Made by a program: the position numbers and the translations under genes. Shown one piece after another: positions 39,695-50,202 of a DNA stretch of 64,000 nt (position 1 is its first letter; every line of letters starts with the position of its first letter). The stretch is from Lysobacterales bacterium (GTDB taxonomy: Bacteria > Pseudomonadota > Gammaproteobacteria > Xanthomonadales > SZUA-38): contig JANQOZ010000050.1 of assembly GCA_028285525.1 (NCBI GenBank), positions 26,637 through 90,636 on the forward strand. Direction: 5' to 3'. The notes under the pieces were generated by a model, which saw nothing but the letters and a program-made list of their open reading frames with translations, ran no database searches and was not told where the DNA came from.

Positions 39695-42301
39695 ATGCCG
39701 CAACAAAACGCCATCCATCGCGTGGACTACACGCCGCCCGTTTTTCTGATCGAATTTGTCGACCTGCTGGTCAACGTCGACGCCGAACGCACCCGCGTGC
39801 GGGCCACCCTCAAGCTGCGCCGGAACGGGGCCGGATCGTCGCTGACGCTGCAGGGCGCGGAGCTGACGACGGAGGGAGTCTGGCTGGATCAGCGCCGGCT
39901 GCCGGACACGGCGTACCGGATCGAGGGCGAAAACCTGATCCTCGAGCAGGTACCCGATCGCTGTGAGCTGACGACCGAGGTATTGATTCAGCCGGCCGCT
40001 AACACGGCGCTGGAAGGGTTCTACCAGTCGGGCGAATTTCTGCTGACGCAGTGCGAGGCGGAGGGGTTTCGCAAGATCACGTGGTTTAGCGACCGGCCCG
40101 ACGTCATGGCCCGGTTTCGGGTGCGCATGGAGGCGGACGCTACCCGGTACCCCGTTTTGCTCAGCAACGGCAACCTGACCGCAGCGGGAAAGCTGCCCGA
40201 GTGCCGACACTTTGCGGTCTGGGAAGATCCGTTTCCCAAGCCGAGCTACCTGTTTGCCATGGTGGCGGGTGATCTTCAGTGTCGCCAGGAGCGTTTCCGC
40301 ACGGCCAGCGGCCGTGAGGTGGATCTGAAGCTCTACACGGAGGCCCCGTTTCTCGATCAGGTGGACTACGCGCTGTCGGCGCTCAAGCGGGCCATGGCCT
40401 GGGACGAAAAGCGCTTTGGCCTGGAGTACGACCTGGACGTCTATCACGTCGTGGCGACCAGCGATTTCAACATGGGCGCCATGGAGAACAAGTCGCTCAA
40501 CATCTTCAACACCAAGTTTGTGCTGGCGGCGCCGGACACCGCCACCGATCACGATTATCAGGACGTGGAGAGCGTGATCGGCCACGAATACTTCCACAAC
40601 TGGAGCGGGAACCGGGTGACCTGCCGCGACTGGTTTCAGCTGAGCCTCAAGGAGGGCCTGACGGTTTTCCGGGACCAGGAGTTCAGCGCCGATCTCAACT
40701 CGCGGGCGCTGAAGCGTATCGAGGACGTGCGTCTGCTGCGGTCCATGCAGTTTGCTGAAGATGCCGGCCCGATGTCTCATCCAGTGCGGCCCGACAGCTA
40801 CATCGAGATCAACAACTTCTACACCATGACCGTGTATCAGAAAGGGGCGGAAGTGGTTCGGATGTACCACACGCTGCTCGGTGAGGAGGGTTTTCAGCGT
40901 GGCATGAAAACCTACTTCGAGCGCCATGACGGTCAGGCGGTGACCTGCGACGATTTCCGCAGCGCCATGGCGGACGCCAATGGGCGCAAGCTGGAGCAGT
41001 TCGAACGCTGGTACTCGCAGGCCGGTACCCCTGTCGTGACGGCCAGCGGCCACTACGACGGCGCGCACTACACCCTGACCCTCTCCCAGCACACCCCGCC
41101 GACCGCCGGGCAGCCCGACAAGCAGCCTTTTCATATCCCGATCAGATTCGGGCTCCTGGGCCGTGACGGTTCGGCGCTCGAGCCGCGCCTGATCAGCGGG
41201 GAGTGCGCCGGAGATGTCCTGGAACTTCGGGAGCCTGAGCAGACGTGGGTGTTCGGCGGCCTGGGTCAGGCGCCGGAACCCTCACTCCTGCGCGACTTTT
41301 CCGCGCCGGTGACGCTCCGGTGGGAGAGCGGCCGCCCCGATCCGGCCTTTTTGATGGCCCACGACAGTGATCCGTTCAACCGCTGGGACGCCTCCCAGAC
41401 GCTGGCCAGCGAGGTGATTTTCGCCGCGCTGGACGGCGACTCCGGTCCGCTCGAGGGTTACCTGGCGGCGGCGGGGAGACTGCTGGCCGACGACACGCTG
41501 GACCCGGCGCTGACCGCCGAGGCGCTGCGCCTGCCGGACGTCGCTTATCTGGCGGAGAGCCTCAAGCCGCTGCCCGTGGAGGCGCTGCAGCAGACGTGGA
41601 ACTCACTCAAGCAAACCGTTGGCGCACGCTACGCCCAGGAACTTCGTATCCGCTACGACGACGAGGTTCCGCGGCTGACCTATCAGCCAAGCGCCACCAT
41701 GGCCGCCCGGCGGGCCCTCAACGGGCGCTGCCTCGATCTGATGGTTGCCAGCGGAGACTGCGAGCTTGCGCTTGCCCAGTATCGATCGGCGGGCAACATG
41801 ACCGACCGGCTGGCCGCGCTGAATCCGCTGGTCCTGCAGAACACCGAGTATGCCGCTGAGCTCCTAAAAGACTTCTTCGATCGTTTCAGCCACCATCCGC
41901 TGGTGATGGACAAGTGGCTGACCCTGCAGGCGTCGGTGCCTGAGGGCGCAACCCTCGAGCGGGTGAAGCAGCTGCTGAGCAGTCCGGTCTTTTCGTTGCG
42001 CAATCCCAACAAGGTCCGCGCCCTGCTCGGATCATATTCCCGAAACCTCCCGGCGTTCCACGTGGCCGGCGGTGCGGGCTATGAGTTTATCGCCGACCAG
42101 GTCCTGAAGCTCGATCGCATCAATCCTCAGGTCACCGCACGGCTGGTCAGCGCGTTCAACGGCTGGCGCCGGCTTGACAGTGAACGGGCGGCGCTGGCGC
42201 AGGCGCAGCTCGAGCGGATTCTGGCGGCACCCGAGCTGAGCCCCGACGTCTATGAGATTGTCTCCAAAGCATTGGCAGGTCCCGTGGAGGAAGCGGCATG
42301 A
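39695..42301 (+). CDS. pepN: Aminopeptidase N
   Basis: An 868-residue M1 zinc aminopeptidase that trims N-terminal residues in the cytoplasm. The exopeptidase motif is DFNMGAMENKSLNIFN, the zinc site is HEYFHNW with His297, Glu298, His301 and the third ligand Glu320 in SLKEGLTVFRDQEF, the same numbers as E. coli PepN. The ATG at 39695 gives this numbering and supports the start. Length and the C-terminal helical domain fit. A TAGAAT -10-like hexamer is at 39646-39651. It overlaps the GNAT gene by 4 nt. Confidence 0.97.
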   Translation: MPQQNAIHRVDYTPPVFLIEFVDLLVNVDAERTRVRATLKLRRNGAGSSLTLQGAELTTEGVWLDQRRLPDTAYRIEGENLILEQVPDRCELTTEVLIQPAANTALEGFYQSGEFLLTQCEAEGFRKITWFSDRPDVMARFRVRMEADATRYPVLLSNGNLTAAGKLPECRHFAVWEDPFPKPSYLFAMVAGDLQCRQERFRTASGREVDLKLYTEAPFLDQVDYALSALKRAMAWDEKRFGLEYDLDVYHVVATSDFNMGAMENKSLNIFNTKFVLAAPDTATDHDYQDVESVIGHEYFHNWSGNRVTCRDWFQLSLKEGLTVFRDQEFSADLNSRALKRIEDVRLLRSMQFAEDAGPMSHPVRPDSYIEINNFYTMTVYQKGAEVVRMYHTLLGEEGFQRGMKTYFERHDGQAVTCDDFRSAMADANGRKLEQFERWYSQAGTPVVTASGHYDGAHYTLTLSQHTPPTAGQPDKQPFHIPIRFGLLGRDGSALEPRLISGECAGDVLELREPEQTWVFGGLGQAPEPSLLRDFSAPVTLRWESGRPDPAFLMAHDSDPFNRWDASQTLASEVIFAALDGDSGPLEGYLAAAGRLLADDTLDPALTAEALRLPDVAYLAESLKPLPVEALQQTWNSLKQTVGARYAQELRIRYDDEVPRLTYQPSATMAARRALNGRCLDLMVASGDCELALAQYRSAGNMTDRLAALNPLVLQNTEYAAELLKDFFDRFSHHPLVMDKWLTLQASVPEGATLERVKQLLSSPVFSLRNPNKVRALLGSYSRNLPAFHVAGGAGYEFIADQVLKLDRINPQVTARLVSAFNGWRRLDSERAALAQAQLERILAAPELSPDVYEIVSKALAGPVEEAA

Positions 42302-42756
42302 AAATCAAAGTTCGCGAGGCGACGCCGGAAGACACCGGCACCATCGCTGAATTCAACCTCGCCATGGCGCGCGAAACCGAGGACAAGGAGCTGGACAGCG
42401 ACACGCTGTTTGAGGGTGTGGCCGCGGGCATTTCGGATCCGGCTCGGGGCACCTACTACGTGGCGGAGGTCGACGGCAGGATCGCGGCCTGTCTGCTGGT
42501 CACCCACGAATGGAGCGACTGGCGCAACGGCTGGTTTTGGTGGATTCAGAGCGTCTACGTCGCGCCTGACTACCGCCGCAAGGGGCTGTACTCACGCATG
42601 TACAAGGCGGTGAAAAGCTACGCCCGGGAAGCTGACCGGGTGGTGGGATTCAGGCTCTACGTCGAGCGGGAAAACCGTCGCGCCCAGCAGACCTACGAGA
42701 GCCTTGGCATGACGGAATCCGGTTACCTGATGTTTGAAGAGATCGTTTCGGGTTAG
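42298..42756 (+). CDS. GNAT-family N-acetyltransferase
   Basis: A 152-residue acetyltransferase. The opening is IKVREATPEDTGTIAEFN; motif A is WWIQSVYVAPDYRRKGLYSRMYKAV (acetyl-CoA pyrophosphate loop YRRKGL), and motif B is GFRLYVERENRRAQQTYESLGM. The substrate is unknown. Its ATG overlaps the pepN stop (ATGA), so it is cotranslated with pepN, and it converges with the lectin-like gene by 4 nt. Confidence 0.92.
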   Translation: MKIKVREATPEDTGTIAEFNLAMARETEDKELDSDTLFEGVAAGISDPARGTYYVAEVDGRIAACLLVTHEWSDWRNGWFWWIQSVYVAPDYRRKGLYSRMYKAVKSYAREADRVVGFRLYVERENRRAQQTYESLGMTESGYLMFEEIVSG

Positions 42757-44456
42757 GGAAGCTCGACGACCGCGAGCCAGTTGACGAATTCCGCGGCGGC
42801 GGATTCGAGGCGGTACTCAAAGCCGCCGGTGGTGGCGTTGAGAACCCGTGCCCAGGTCGGGCCGCTGTTGTCGACATCGTTGATCTGTAGCAGGACCGCA
42901 GGCGTTCCGACAAGGGCCGAGCCAAAGGTGACGGTGCACGGGTTGGTGCACCCGCCGGGAACGTGGGTGCCGGCGCGCCAGTAGTACCGGCCGTGGTTGT
43001 AGTCTCCGGCCTCCATTGCAATCCAGTTGACGCCGTCGGCAGCGGCGTCCAGCCAGATCTGAAAGCCGCCCGTACCGACGTTGCCGATCACGCGCCCGCG
43101 AAAAGCGCCGGAATCATCCACCGATTCGTCAACCGTCAGGAAGACCACCGGCGGCGCGCTGAAGACCTGGGGGAAGAAGATGGACTGATCGTTCGCCGCC
43201 GGTGACGCCTTGCCCGCCTGCACCAGCTTCTCGTCAACGGTGAACACGCCCTCGTCCATGGCGAACCAGTGCAGGCCGTCCACCGTATCTTCGGCCCGGA
43301 CGCCGACCCGCCGCCGCGCCTCACGGCGGATGCGAACCCAGGTGGCGCCGTTGTTGTTGAGGCTCTCATCGATGGTCAGCAGCGTGATTGGCAGGCCGGA
43401 AAAACTGGCGAAGAAAGGTACCCACCCGTAGTTTCCGGCGCTGTCGGCGGCCAGACGTGCATTGGAAAACCCGCTCAGGACAAGCGGGTCCCGCCGCAGC
43501 GAGGTGTCCGCCGTGGCGCATACCACTGTTCCATCCTGATTCACGGCGGTCACAAAACTGCCGACGCTGCACGTGCCGGCCACCCGCGTCTGGACCACGG
43601 TGGGGTCCACCGCGAACTGATCGTCGTTGAGCGTCAGGCCGGTGCCCGCCGTGTACTGGGTGTCTGTATCTGTGTCGGTCTGGCACACCACGCTGCCGTC
43701 ATCCGCGATCGTGCGAATGGACGAACCTTCCGGGCAATCGCCCGTGACACGCAGCTGCGTCTCCAGCGGATTGACCGACAATTCGCCGGCACTGAGCTGC
43801 AGACCGGTGCCCGCGGTGTATTGGGTGTCCGTGTCGGTATCAGCATCGGGCTGGCAGAACACGCTGCCGTCGCCGCCGATCTGGCGTAAGTAAGATCCCG
43901 GCGGGCAGCTCGCGGTGACCCGCAGCTGGATCTGGCTGGCGTCGACGTCAGCGGCGGCTACGCCCCCGTCAGCCAGTTCCCGGCTGCGGACGGCGCCGGC
44001 GGCAAGCTGGGCGGAACCCACGGACCCCGCTTCAACTCCTGCCGCCTGCTGGGCCAGCGGCACGCTGGCGATCAGCGGCCGCGGCAGCAGCGTTTGCAGC
44101 TCGCTGCCGGGCCGGCCGACGCGAATCTCCAGCCACTGATCAAAGGCCCCGAACACGCCTGGACCGAAGTCGAGTTCGACGGTGAACACACCGTTTCGAA
44201 CCGGCACCTCAGCGATGGCCAGCGGGCCGGCCGTCTGCACACCGGCGCTCGGATCCGGCGAGTCAAACAGGGCAAACTCAAAGTCGAAGCTCCCGTTGGC
44301 AAGCTCACCCTCAAGCTCGAGCTGGCCCTGGTAGAAAAAGACTGACGTCAGCTGCGCCTGCGCTGCCGCGATCGGCAGGATCAGCGCGAGTAGCAAAACC
44401 CGGGCTGCTCGGCGAAGCGGCTTTTCCCGGCGATCAACAGCGATGAGGAATCCCAT
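42753..44456 (-). CDS. Exported multidomain protein with Cys-repeats and three H-type lectin-like domains
   Basis: A 567-residue exported protein (signal RRAARVLLLALILPIAAAQAQ). Residues about 35-135 resemble the N-terminal module of many secreted/tail proteins (FYQGQLELEGELANGSFDFEFALFD, GVFTVELDFG, WLEIRVG). Three repeats of about 50 residues follow, each with a Cys pair around GDGSVFC-type turns and two with TQYTAGTGL linkers. The last 230 residues hold three tandem modules ending HWFAMDEG, NWIAMEAG and NWLAVVEL, as in H-type lectins. It starts 11 nt after ilvA. Adhesion is a guess. Confidence 0.82.
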   Translation of the reverse strand: MGFLIAVDRREKPLRRAARVLLLALILPIAAAQAQLTSVFFYQGQLELEGELANGSFDFEFALFDSPDPSAGVQTAGPLAIAEVPVRNGVFTVELDFGPGVFGAFDQWLEIRVGRPGSELQTLLPRPLIASVPLAQQAAGVEAGSVGSAQLAAGAVRSRELADGGVAAADVDASQIQLRVTASCPPGSYLRQIGGDGSVFCQPDADTDTDTQYTAGTGLQLSAGELSVNPLETQLRVTGDCPEGSSIRTIADDGSVVCQTDTDTDTQYTAGTGLTLNDDQFAVDPTVVQTRVAGTCSVGSFVTAVNQDGTVVCATADTSLRRDPLVLSGFSNARLAADSAGNYGWVPFFASFSGLPITLLTIDESLNNNGATWVRIRREARRRVGVRAEDTVDGLHWFAMDEGVFTVDEKLVQAGKASPAANDQSIFFPQVFSAPPVVFLTVDESVDDSGAFRGRVIGNVGTGGFQIWLDAAADGVNWIAMEAGDYNHGRYYWRAGTHVPGGCTNPCTVTFGSALVGTPAVLLQINDVDNSGPTWARVLNATTGGFEYRLESAAAEFVNWLAVVELP

Positions 44457-44467
44457 GGGTTGGGATT

Positions 44468-46162
44468 TTAACCGTGCCCGGTGGCGCGAAGGTCAGCGGC
44501 GGTCTCGTCCTCATCCAAAGGACGTTCCGGGGTTTCGCCGGCGCGTTCCGCGGCTGCTGGCGCAAGAAACTCGCGGTAGGCCGGGTTGTCCGTTTCATCC
44601 GTGTACCCGTAGCCGGTGGCGTGCAGGAACTCCCCGAAAGCCTCGTGTTCCCGATCCTCGACAAAAAAACCAGCGAGTACGCGACCGTAGGCGGCGCCGT
44701 GGTTGCGATAGTGAAACAGGCTGATGGACCAGCGCCCGGCAAGCTTGCCCAGGAAATCCAGCAGGGCGCCGGGGCGTTCGGGAAACTCGAAGCGGACGAC
44801 CCGCTCGCTGGCGACGAGCCGATCGTCCGGCTCACCGGGCGACGGCTCGGGCCCGCCCGCGCCGGCCTTTGACGGAGGCCTGCCCCCGACCATGTGCCGC
44901 AGGTGCAGCCGAGCCAGCTCGTTGTGGCTGAGGTCCCTGACCGGATAGCCCCCCTCGCGCAGCCGCTGCACGGTGCCGTCGGGCTCGTTGCGGGTCCCGT
45001 CCAGCGACAGGCCGATAAAAACGCGAGCCTGCGCCGGATCGCTGTAGCGATAGTTGAACTCGGTGACGGCCGGTGAACCGAGCACCCGGAGAAATTCGAG
45101 GTAGCTGCCGCGCTCCTCGGGAATCATCACCGACAGCAGCGCCTCCTCGCCGCGACCCATGGCCGCTCGCTCGACCACGTGTCCCATCCGGGAGAAGTTG
45201 ATGTTGGCGCCGCTGTTGATCGCGATGGTGTCACCGGCCAGCTCGCCGCCGTCTTCCAGGTAGCGCTTGATGCCGGCCACCGCCATGGCGCCCGCGGGCT
45301 CCACCAGCGAACGGGTGTCCTCGAAGACATCCCGCATGGCGGCACAGATTTCGTCGGAGCCGACGGTCACCAGCTCGTCGACCAGTCCCTGCGCCACGGC
45401 GAAAGTGTTGTCGCCCACCCGACGCACCGCAGCGCCGTCCGCGAAGATGCCGACCCGATCGAGCGTCACCGGATGGCCGGCGGCCAGCGCGGCCTTGAGG
45501 CACGCGGCGTCTTCGGGTTCCACGGCGATGATCCGCGTTTCGGGGCTCAGGGCGCGGATCACCGCGCCCGCGCCGGCCAGCAGCCCGCCGCCGCCCACCG
45601 GCATGAACACGGCGCCGGGCGGGCCTGCGGTCTGATTGAGGATTTCCAGCCCGATCGTGCCCTGACCGGCAATGACGTCGGGGTCGTCAAAGGGGTGCAC
45701 AAACGGTCGCCCGCGCTCCTGGGACAGAATTTGCGCGTGGGCGCAGGCCTCGTCGTAGTTGTCCCCCACCAGGTGAACATGCGCGCCAAGCTGGCGGACC
45801 GCTTCGACTTTGATGCTCGGCGTGGTCCGAGGCATGACGATGTCCGCCTCCAGGTCCAGGCGGGCGGCGGCGCGCGCCACGCCCTGCGCGTGGTTGCCGG
45901 CTGAGGCGGCGATGACGCCGCTGCTGAGGCCCTGTTCCCTGACCAGCCGATGAATACAGGTGTAGGCGCCCCGCACCTTGAACGAGAAGCTGGGCTGCAG
46001 GTCCTCGCGCTTCAGCCAGATGGGCGCGCCGAGTCGCCGGGTGAGGTTTTCTGCCGGTTCGAGCGGCGTGCGTTTGGCAACGTCGTAGACGGGTGCTGAA
46101 ACCGATCTGCGGAGATAGTCCAGCAGCGGATCGGCTTCGGGGCGCGTCCCGGTATCAGCCAC
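44468..46162 (-). CDS. ilvA: Threonine dehydratase, biosynthetic
   Basis: A 564-residue PLP enzyme that makes 2-oxobutanoate from threonine, first step to isoleucine. GTG 46162 gives MADTGTRPEADPLLDYLRR and puts the PLP lysine (SFSFKVRGAYT) at residue 62, as in E. coli IlvA; the ATG at 46192 would not. SAGNHAQGVARAAARL and MPVGGGGLLAG follow. Two ACT-like regulatory modules, for isoleucine feedback, cover about residues 330-500 (LLSVMIPEERGSYLEF, RFEFPERPGALLDFL). The 5' end overlaps leuB by 8 nt. Confidence 0.95.
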   Translation of the reverse strand: MADTGTRPEADPLLDYLRRSVSAPVYDVAKRTPLEPAENLTRRLGAPIWLKREDLQPSFSFKVRGAYTCIHRLVREQGLSSGVIAASAGNHAQGVARAAARLDLEADIVMPRTTPSIKVEAVRQLGAHVHLVGDNYDEACAHAQILSQERGRPFVHPFDDPDVIAGQGTIGLEILNQTAGPPGAVFMPVGGGGLLAGAGAVIRALSPETRIIAVEPEDAACLKAALAAGHPVTLDRVGIFADGAAVRRVGDNTFAVAQGLVDELVTVGSDEICAAMRDVFEDTRSLVEPAGAMAVAGIKRYLEDGGELAGDTIAINSGANINFSRMGHVVERAAMGRGEEALLSVMIPEERGSYLEFLRVLGSPAVTEFNYRYSDPAQARVFIGLSLDGTRNEPDGTVQRLREGGYPVRDLSHNELARLHLRHMVGGRPPSKAGAGGPEPSPGEPDDRLVASERVVRFEFPERPGALLDFLGKLAGRWSISLFHYRNHGAAYGRVLAGFFVEDREHEAFGEFLHATGYGYTDETDNPAYREFLAPAAAERAGETPERPLDEDETAADLRATGHG

Positions 46163-47216
46163 CGGTCTGCTCGAGCTGCTGACGCACGGCACTCGCGACC
46201 TCGCTGGTGCTCAGAGCGCCACCGATGTCGGCCGTGGTTTGCTTTGAAGCGATACAGCGGCTCACCGCCGTGCGGAGTCTCTCGGCCAGGTTGGCCCGCT
46301 GGATATCGCGCTCAAGCCACAGCGCGGCGCTGAGCATGGTGCCCATGGGGTTCGCCTTGCCCTGTCCGGCGATGTCGGGCGCTGAACCGTGGATCGGTTC
46401 GTAGAGCCCCGGGCCGTCAGCGGCCAGTGAGGCGGAGGGCAGGACGCCCAGAGACCCGGCGACCGCGGCGGTTTCGTCGGTGAGGATATCGCCGAACATG
46501 TTTTCGGTAACCATCACGTCGAAGAACGCCGGACGGGTCACCAGGGTCATGGCGGCCGCGTCGACGAGCATCGTGTCGAAGGTCAGATCGGGGTATTCGT
46601 CGCCGACGATCGCGGTTGTGAGCGACCGCCAGAGGCGTGAGGTGGCGAGCACGTTGGCCTTATCGACAAGGGTCAGATGGCCGCGGCGCTGCCGCGCCAG
46701 GTCGCCCGCCAGGCGCACGACGCGCTCAATTTCGCCGGCGTGGTAGCTGCAGAGATCGGACGCCTCCTGGGTGCCTTCGGTCTTCTCGCCGAAGTAGATG
46801 CCGCCGGTCAGCTCCCGCACGACCAGCAGGTCCACACCTTCCAGCCGATCCGGCTTTAGCGGACTGGCGTCAGCGAGCGCGGGCTCCATCTTTGTCGGTC
46901 GAAGGTTGGCGAACACCTCCATTCCCTGCCGCAGCCGCAGCAGCCCCTGCTCCGGCCGGACGGTTGCCGCGGGGTCGTCCCACTTGGGCCCACCCACAGC
47001 GCCCAGCAGCACGCCATGGCTCTTAATGCAGGCGTTCAGCGTTGCGTCCGGAAGCGGGTCACCCGTTTCGTCGATCGCGGCGCCGCCGATCAGGTGGCGA
47101 TCGATGGACAAATCCAGCCCGGCGTCGCCGGCGAGCGTAGTCAGCACCTCAACCGTGGCGTCAACAACCTCCGGCCCGATGCCGTCACCCGGCAGCGCAA
47201 CCAGCCTGACGGTCAT
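46155..47216 (-). CDS. leuB: 3-isopropylmalate dehydrogenase
   Basis: A 353-residue NAD-dependent enzyme for the oxidative decarboxylation of 3-isopropylmalate. It starts at ATG 47216, which overlaps the leuD stop (ATGA), giving [18 protein letters not shown]. Signatures are LLGAVGGPKWDD, VVRELTGGIYFGEK, LVDKANVLATSRLWR, DTMLVDAAAMTLVTRP and the NAD site GLYEPIHGSAPDIAGQGKANP. It is followed by ilvA in the operon. Confidence 0.97.
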   Translation of the reverse strand: MTVRLVALPGDGIGPEVVDATVEVLTTLAGDAGLDLSIDRHLIGGAAIDETGDPLPDATLNACIKSHGVLLGAVGGPKWDDPAATVRPEQGLLRLRQGMEVFANLRPTKMEPALADASPLKPDRLEGVDLLVVRELTGGIYFGEKTEGTQEASDLCSYHAGEIERVVRLAGDLARQRRGHLTLVDKANVLATSRLWRSLTTAIVGDEYPDLTFDTMLVDAAAMTLVTRPAFFDVMVTENMFGDILTDETAAVAGSLGVLPSASLAADGPGLYEPIHGSAPDIAGQGKANPMGTMLSAALWLERDIQRANLAERLRTAVSRCIASKQTTADIGGALSTSEVASAVRQQLEQTGG

Positions 47217-47788
47217 CCGCGCTGACTCTCGAAGCGGTTGATGGCGGCGTCCTGCTCCAGCAGAAAGCCGAGCGCATCCACGCCGTTCAGAAAGCAGTGC
47301 TGTGCAAAACCGTCCAGCGGAAACGTCTCCGCGTGCGGGCCGGCTTCGATGTGGCGTTGCTCCACGTCGATCTTCACTTCCGCCCCCGGATTGTCCAGCA
47401 GCCAGCGATGCAGCTCTTCGGACACCACCACGGGCAGCAGCCCGCACTTCTGGGCGTTGGAGGAAAAGATATCCGCCAGCTTGCTTGAGATTACGGCCTT
47501 GAAGCCGAAGTCCCGGATGGCCCAGGGCGCGTGTTCCCGAGACGAACCACAGCCGAAGTTGCGTCCGCCGACCAGGATTCCGGCGCTGCTCGCGGCCGGT
47601 TGATTCAGGACAAAGTCTGGGCGGGGCTGATCGTTTTCATCGAAGCGCCAGTCTCGAAACAGGGCGTCGCCAAATCCCTCGGAAGAGGTGGTGGTCAGGA
47701 ACCGCCCGGGAATAATCTGGTCGGTGTCGACGTTGTCCTGCGGGATCACGACGGTGGTGGCCGCCAGGTGGGTTATCTTCTGCATCAC
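47213..47788 (-). CDS. leuD: 3-isopropylmalate dehydratase small subunit
   Basis: A 191-residue swivelling subunit of isopropylmalate isomerase. It shows [39 protein letters not shown] and [17 protein letters not shown]. The start is GTG 47788 (overlapping the leuC stop) or the next codon, ATG 47785; both fit. It pairs with LeuC to isomerise 2- to 3-isopropylmalate and overlaps leuB by 4 nt. Confidence 0.97.
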   Translation of the reverse strand: MMQKITHLAATTVVIPQDNVDTDQIIPGRFLTTTSSEGFGDALFRDWRFDENDQPRPDFVLNQPAASSAGILVGGRNFGCGSSREHAPWAIRDFGFKAVISSKLADIFSSNAQKCGLLPVVVSEELHRWLLDNPGAEVKIDVEQRHIEAGPHAETFPLDGFAQHCFLNGVDALGFLLEQDAAINRFESQRG

Positions 47789-49194
47789 GCGGCCTCGCTG
47801 GTGTTGACGCGCGGGTCGGCCACGCAGCCGGCGACCGCCGCCGCCGCCGCCGCCGCGGGGCTGGCGAGCAGGGTCCGCGAGCCCGGTCCCTGGCGCCCCT
47901 CAAAGTTGCGGTTGCTGGTGCTGATCGCGAGCGCGCCCTCGGGCACGATGTCCCCGTTCATCGACAGGCACATCGAGCAGCCGGGCAGGCGCCACTGGGC
48001 GCCGGCATCGATGAACACCTGGTGCAGGCCTTCCTCCTCAGCCGCCCGGTAGACTTGTTCTGAACCCGGCACCACCAGCATCGTGACGTCGGGGTGCACC
48101 TTGCGGCCTCTCAGCTGTTCGGCGGCTGCCCGCAGGTCGGAAATCCGGGAATTGGTGCAGCTACCGACAAACACCACGTTGACCTTGGTGCCGATCATCG
48201 ACTGTCCAGCGTCGAGCCCCATGTACTCCAGTGCCTTCTCCTCGGACGCGTCAGCCGGCGCGGGAATCGATTCGGTGATCGGAACCACCATGCCGGGATG
48301 GGTGCCGTAGGTGATGGTCGGCGCGATGTCGGCGGCGTTGATCCGGACTTCGCGGTCAAAGCTGGCGCCCTCGTCGCTGCGCAGCTCGCGCCAGCGCTCG
48401 ACCGCCGCGTCGAAGGCCTCGCCCTCGGGGCTCAGCGGCCGGCCGCGGAGATAGTCAAAAGTCTTCTGGTCGGGGGCGATCATGCCGGCCCGGGCGCCCG
48501 CCTCGATACTCATGTTGCAGACGGTCATGCGCTGCTCCATGTCGAGGCTTTCGATGGTGCTGCCGGCATACTCAATGACGTGGCCGGTGCCGCCGCTCAC
48601 CCCGATCGTGCCGATGATGTGGAGGATCAGGTCTTTGGCGGTGACGCCCGCACCCAGCTCGCCGTCGATGGTGATTCGCATCGATTTGGGTTTACGCTGC
48701 AGCACGCACTGCGTGGCCAGCACGTGGCCGACCTCGGTGGCGCCGATCCCAAAGGCAAGCGCGCCAAACGCGCCGTGGGTGCTGGTGTGGCTGTCGCCGC
48801 AGACGATGGTTTTGCCGGGGCTCGTGGCGCCGAGTTCAGGCCCGATCACGTGCACGATCCCGCGATACGCGCTATCCCAGTCATGGAGCGTGATGCCGAA
48901 GTCCCGACAGTTTTCCCGCAGCGTGGCGACCTGGGTCCGTGCCTGTTCGGTGACGTACGGACGCCTGCCGTCCCGCGCCGGCAGCGTGGGCGTCGAGTGA
49001 TCGATCGTGGCCAGGGTCAGGTCGGGCCGGCGAACCTTCAGACCGCGCTCGCGCAGCATGGCAAACGCCTGCGGGGAGGTCACCTCGTGGGTCAGGTGCA
49101 GGTCGATGTAAAGCACGCCGGGGGTTGTCGGCGTTTCACCGACAACCTCGTGGGCGGCCCAGATTTTTTCAAACAGAGACTGCGGACTGGCCAT
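47785..49194 (-). CDS. leuC: 3-isopropylmalate dehydratase large subunit
   Basis: A 469-residue aconitase-family [4Fe-4S] protein. Cluster ligands lie in [10 protein letters not shown] and in [14 protein letters not shown] (C-x-x-C). Other marks are [35 protein letters not shown] and RNFEGRQG near the end. It forms the isomerase with LeuD. It overlaps ilvE at its 5' end by 26 nt and leuD at its 3' end by 4 nt, all inside one operon. Confidence 0.97.
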   Translation of the reverse strand: MASPQSLFEKIWAAHEVVGETPTTPGVLYIDLHLTHEVTSPQAFAMLRERGLKVRRPDLTLATIDHSTPTLPARDGRRPYVTEQARTQVATLRENCRDFGITLHDWDSAYRGIVHVIGPELGATSPGKTIVCGDSHTSTHGAFGALAFGIGATEVGHVLATQCVLQRKPKSMRITIDGELGAGVTAKDLILHIIGTIGVSGGTGHVIEYAGSTIESLDMEQRMTVCNMSIEAGARAGMIAPDQKTFDYLRGRPLSPEGEAFDAAVERWRELRSDEGASFDREVRINAADIAPTITYGTHPGMVVPITESIPAPADASEEKALEYMGLDAGQSMIGTKVNVVFVGSCTNSRISDLRAAAEQLRGRKVHPDVTMLVVPGSEQVYRAAEEEGLHQVFIDAGAQWRLPGCSMCLSMNGDIVPEGALAISTSNRNFEGRQGPGSRTLLASPAAAAAAAVAGCVADPRVNTSEAA

Positions 49195-50140
49195 GGACGG
49201 CGGACTCCTTGGTTGGCAGGGTTTCGAGCCAGCCGTGCTGGTCAGTGGTTTGTCCGGTGAACAGTCCGAAGAAGAGTTCCTGGAGCCGCTGGGTGATCGG
49301 TCCGCGCCCCTCGCTGCGCACGTTGATCCGGTCTACCGAACGCACCGGCGTGATCTCAGCGGCGGTGCCGGTGAAAAAGATCTCGTCAGCGAGATACAGC
49401 AGCTCTCGAGGCATATCCTGTTCGATCACCTCAATTCCTTCGTCTGCCGCCAGCTTGAACACGGTATCCCGCGTGATGCCGTACAGGATCGACGCACCCG
49501 CCGGCGGCGTATAGATCTTGCCGTCGCGCACGACAAACAGATTTTCGCCGGACCCTTCGCTGAGCATCCCGTTGCTGCTAAGCGCGATGCCCTCGCTGAA
49601 GCCAAGGCGGTGTGCCTCTTCAGCGATGAGCTGGCCGGACAGGTAGTTGCCGCCCGCTTTGGCCATGGCCGGGAGCGTGTTCGGTGCGTAGCGCTGCCAG
49701 CTCGACATGCAGACGTCCACGCCGTTGGCCATCGCCTCCTCTCCGAGGTAGGCGCCCCACTTGACCGCCGCTACCGCCACTTCCACCGGCGTTTCCGGCG
49801 TGGGTGCGACACCCAGCGTGCCCGCGCCTCGGAACACGATCGGGCGGATGTACGCTGAGGGCAGCTCGTTGGCTGCGACCAGCCCGCCGCAGGCGCTCAG
49901 CAGTTCGTCCACCGTGTAGGGCACGGGCATGCGGTAGATCTTCGCCGAATCATGCAGACGCTTCAGGTGATCGGTGATTCGAAAGCCTCGCGGGCCTTCC
50001 GGTGTCTCGTAGACCCGAATGCCCTCGAAGACGCTCGACCCGTAGTGCAGCGCATGGGTCATTACGTGCACCCGCGCATCGTCCCACGGCATCATCGCAC
50101 CGTTGAACCAGATGAAGGGTGGGGGGGTCATTTTTGGCAT
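49169..50140 (-). CDS. ilvE: Branched-chain amino-acid aminotransferase
   Basis: A 323-residue PLP aminotransferase for the last step to Leu, Ile and Val. It shows [40 protein letters not shown], cut here, the PLP lysine in [39 protein letters not shown] and [12 protein letters not shown]. The N-terminus [11 protein letters not shown] fits IlvE. It sits between leuA (62-nt gap) and leuC (26-nt overlap). A TTGACA lies in the leuA-ilvE gap, so a second internal promoter is possible but not shown. Confidence 0.95.
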   Translation of the reverse strand: MPKMTPPPFIWFNGAMMPWDDARVHVMTHALHYGSSVFEGIRVYETPEGPRGFRITDHLKRLHDSAKIYRMPVPYTVDELLSACGGLVAANELPSAYIRPIVFRGAGTLGVAPTPETPVEVAVAAVKWGAYLGEEAMANGVDVCMSSWQRYAPNTLPAMAKAGGNYLSGQLIAEEAHRLGFSEGIALSSNGMLSEGSGENLFVVRDGKIYTPPAGASILYGITRDTVFKLAADEGIEVIEQDMPRELLYLADEIFFTGTAAEITPVRSVDRINVRSEGRGPITQRLQELFFGLFTGQTTDQHGWLETLPTKESAVHGQSAVSV

Positions 50141-50202
50141 GCTGCTGTCCTGTTATGTCAACTGATAGTCGGGAGCGGGCCCACGATGGGTGGATCAGCT
50201 CG

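Noticed and set aside
39560..41134. Long minus-strand open frame upstream of the threonine dehydratase-like gene
   Set aside because: It is antisense to pepN, has no conserved pattern and results from GC-rich codon bias; the enzyme starts at 39559.
48094..49260. 388-codon plus-strand open frame opposite leuC
   Set aside because: leuC on the minus strand has all family motifs; this frame is a shadow without recognisable domains.
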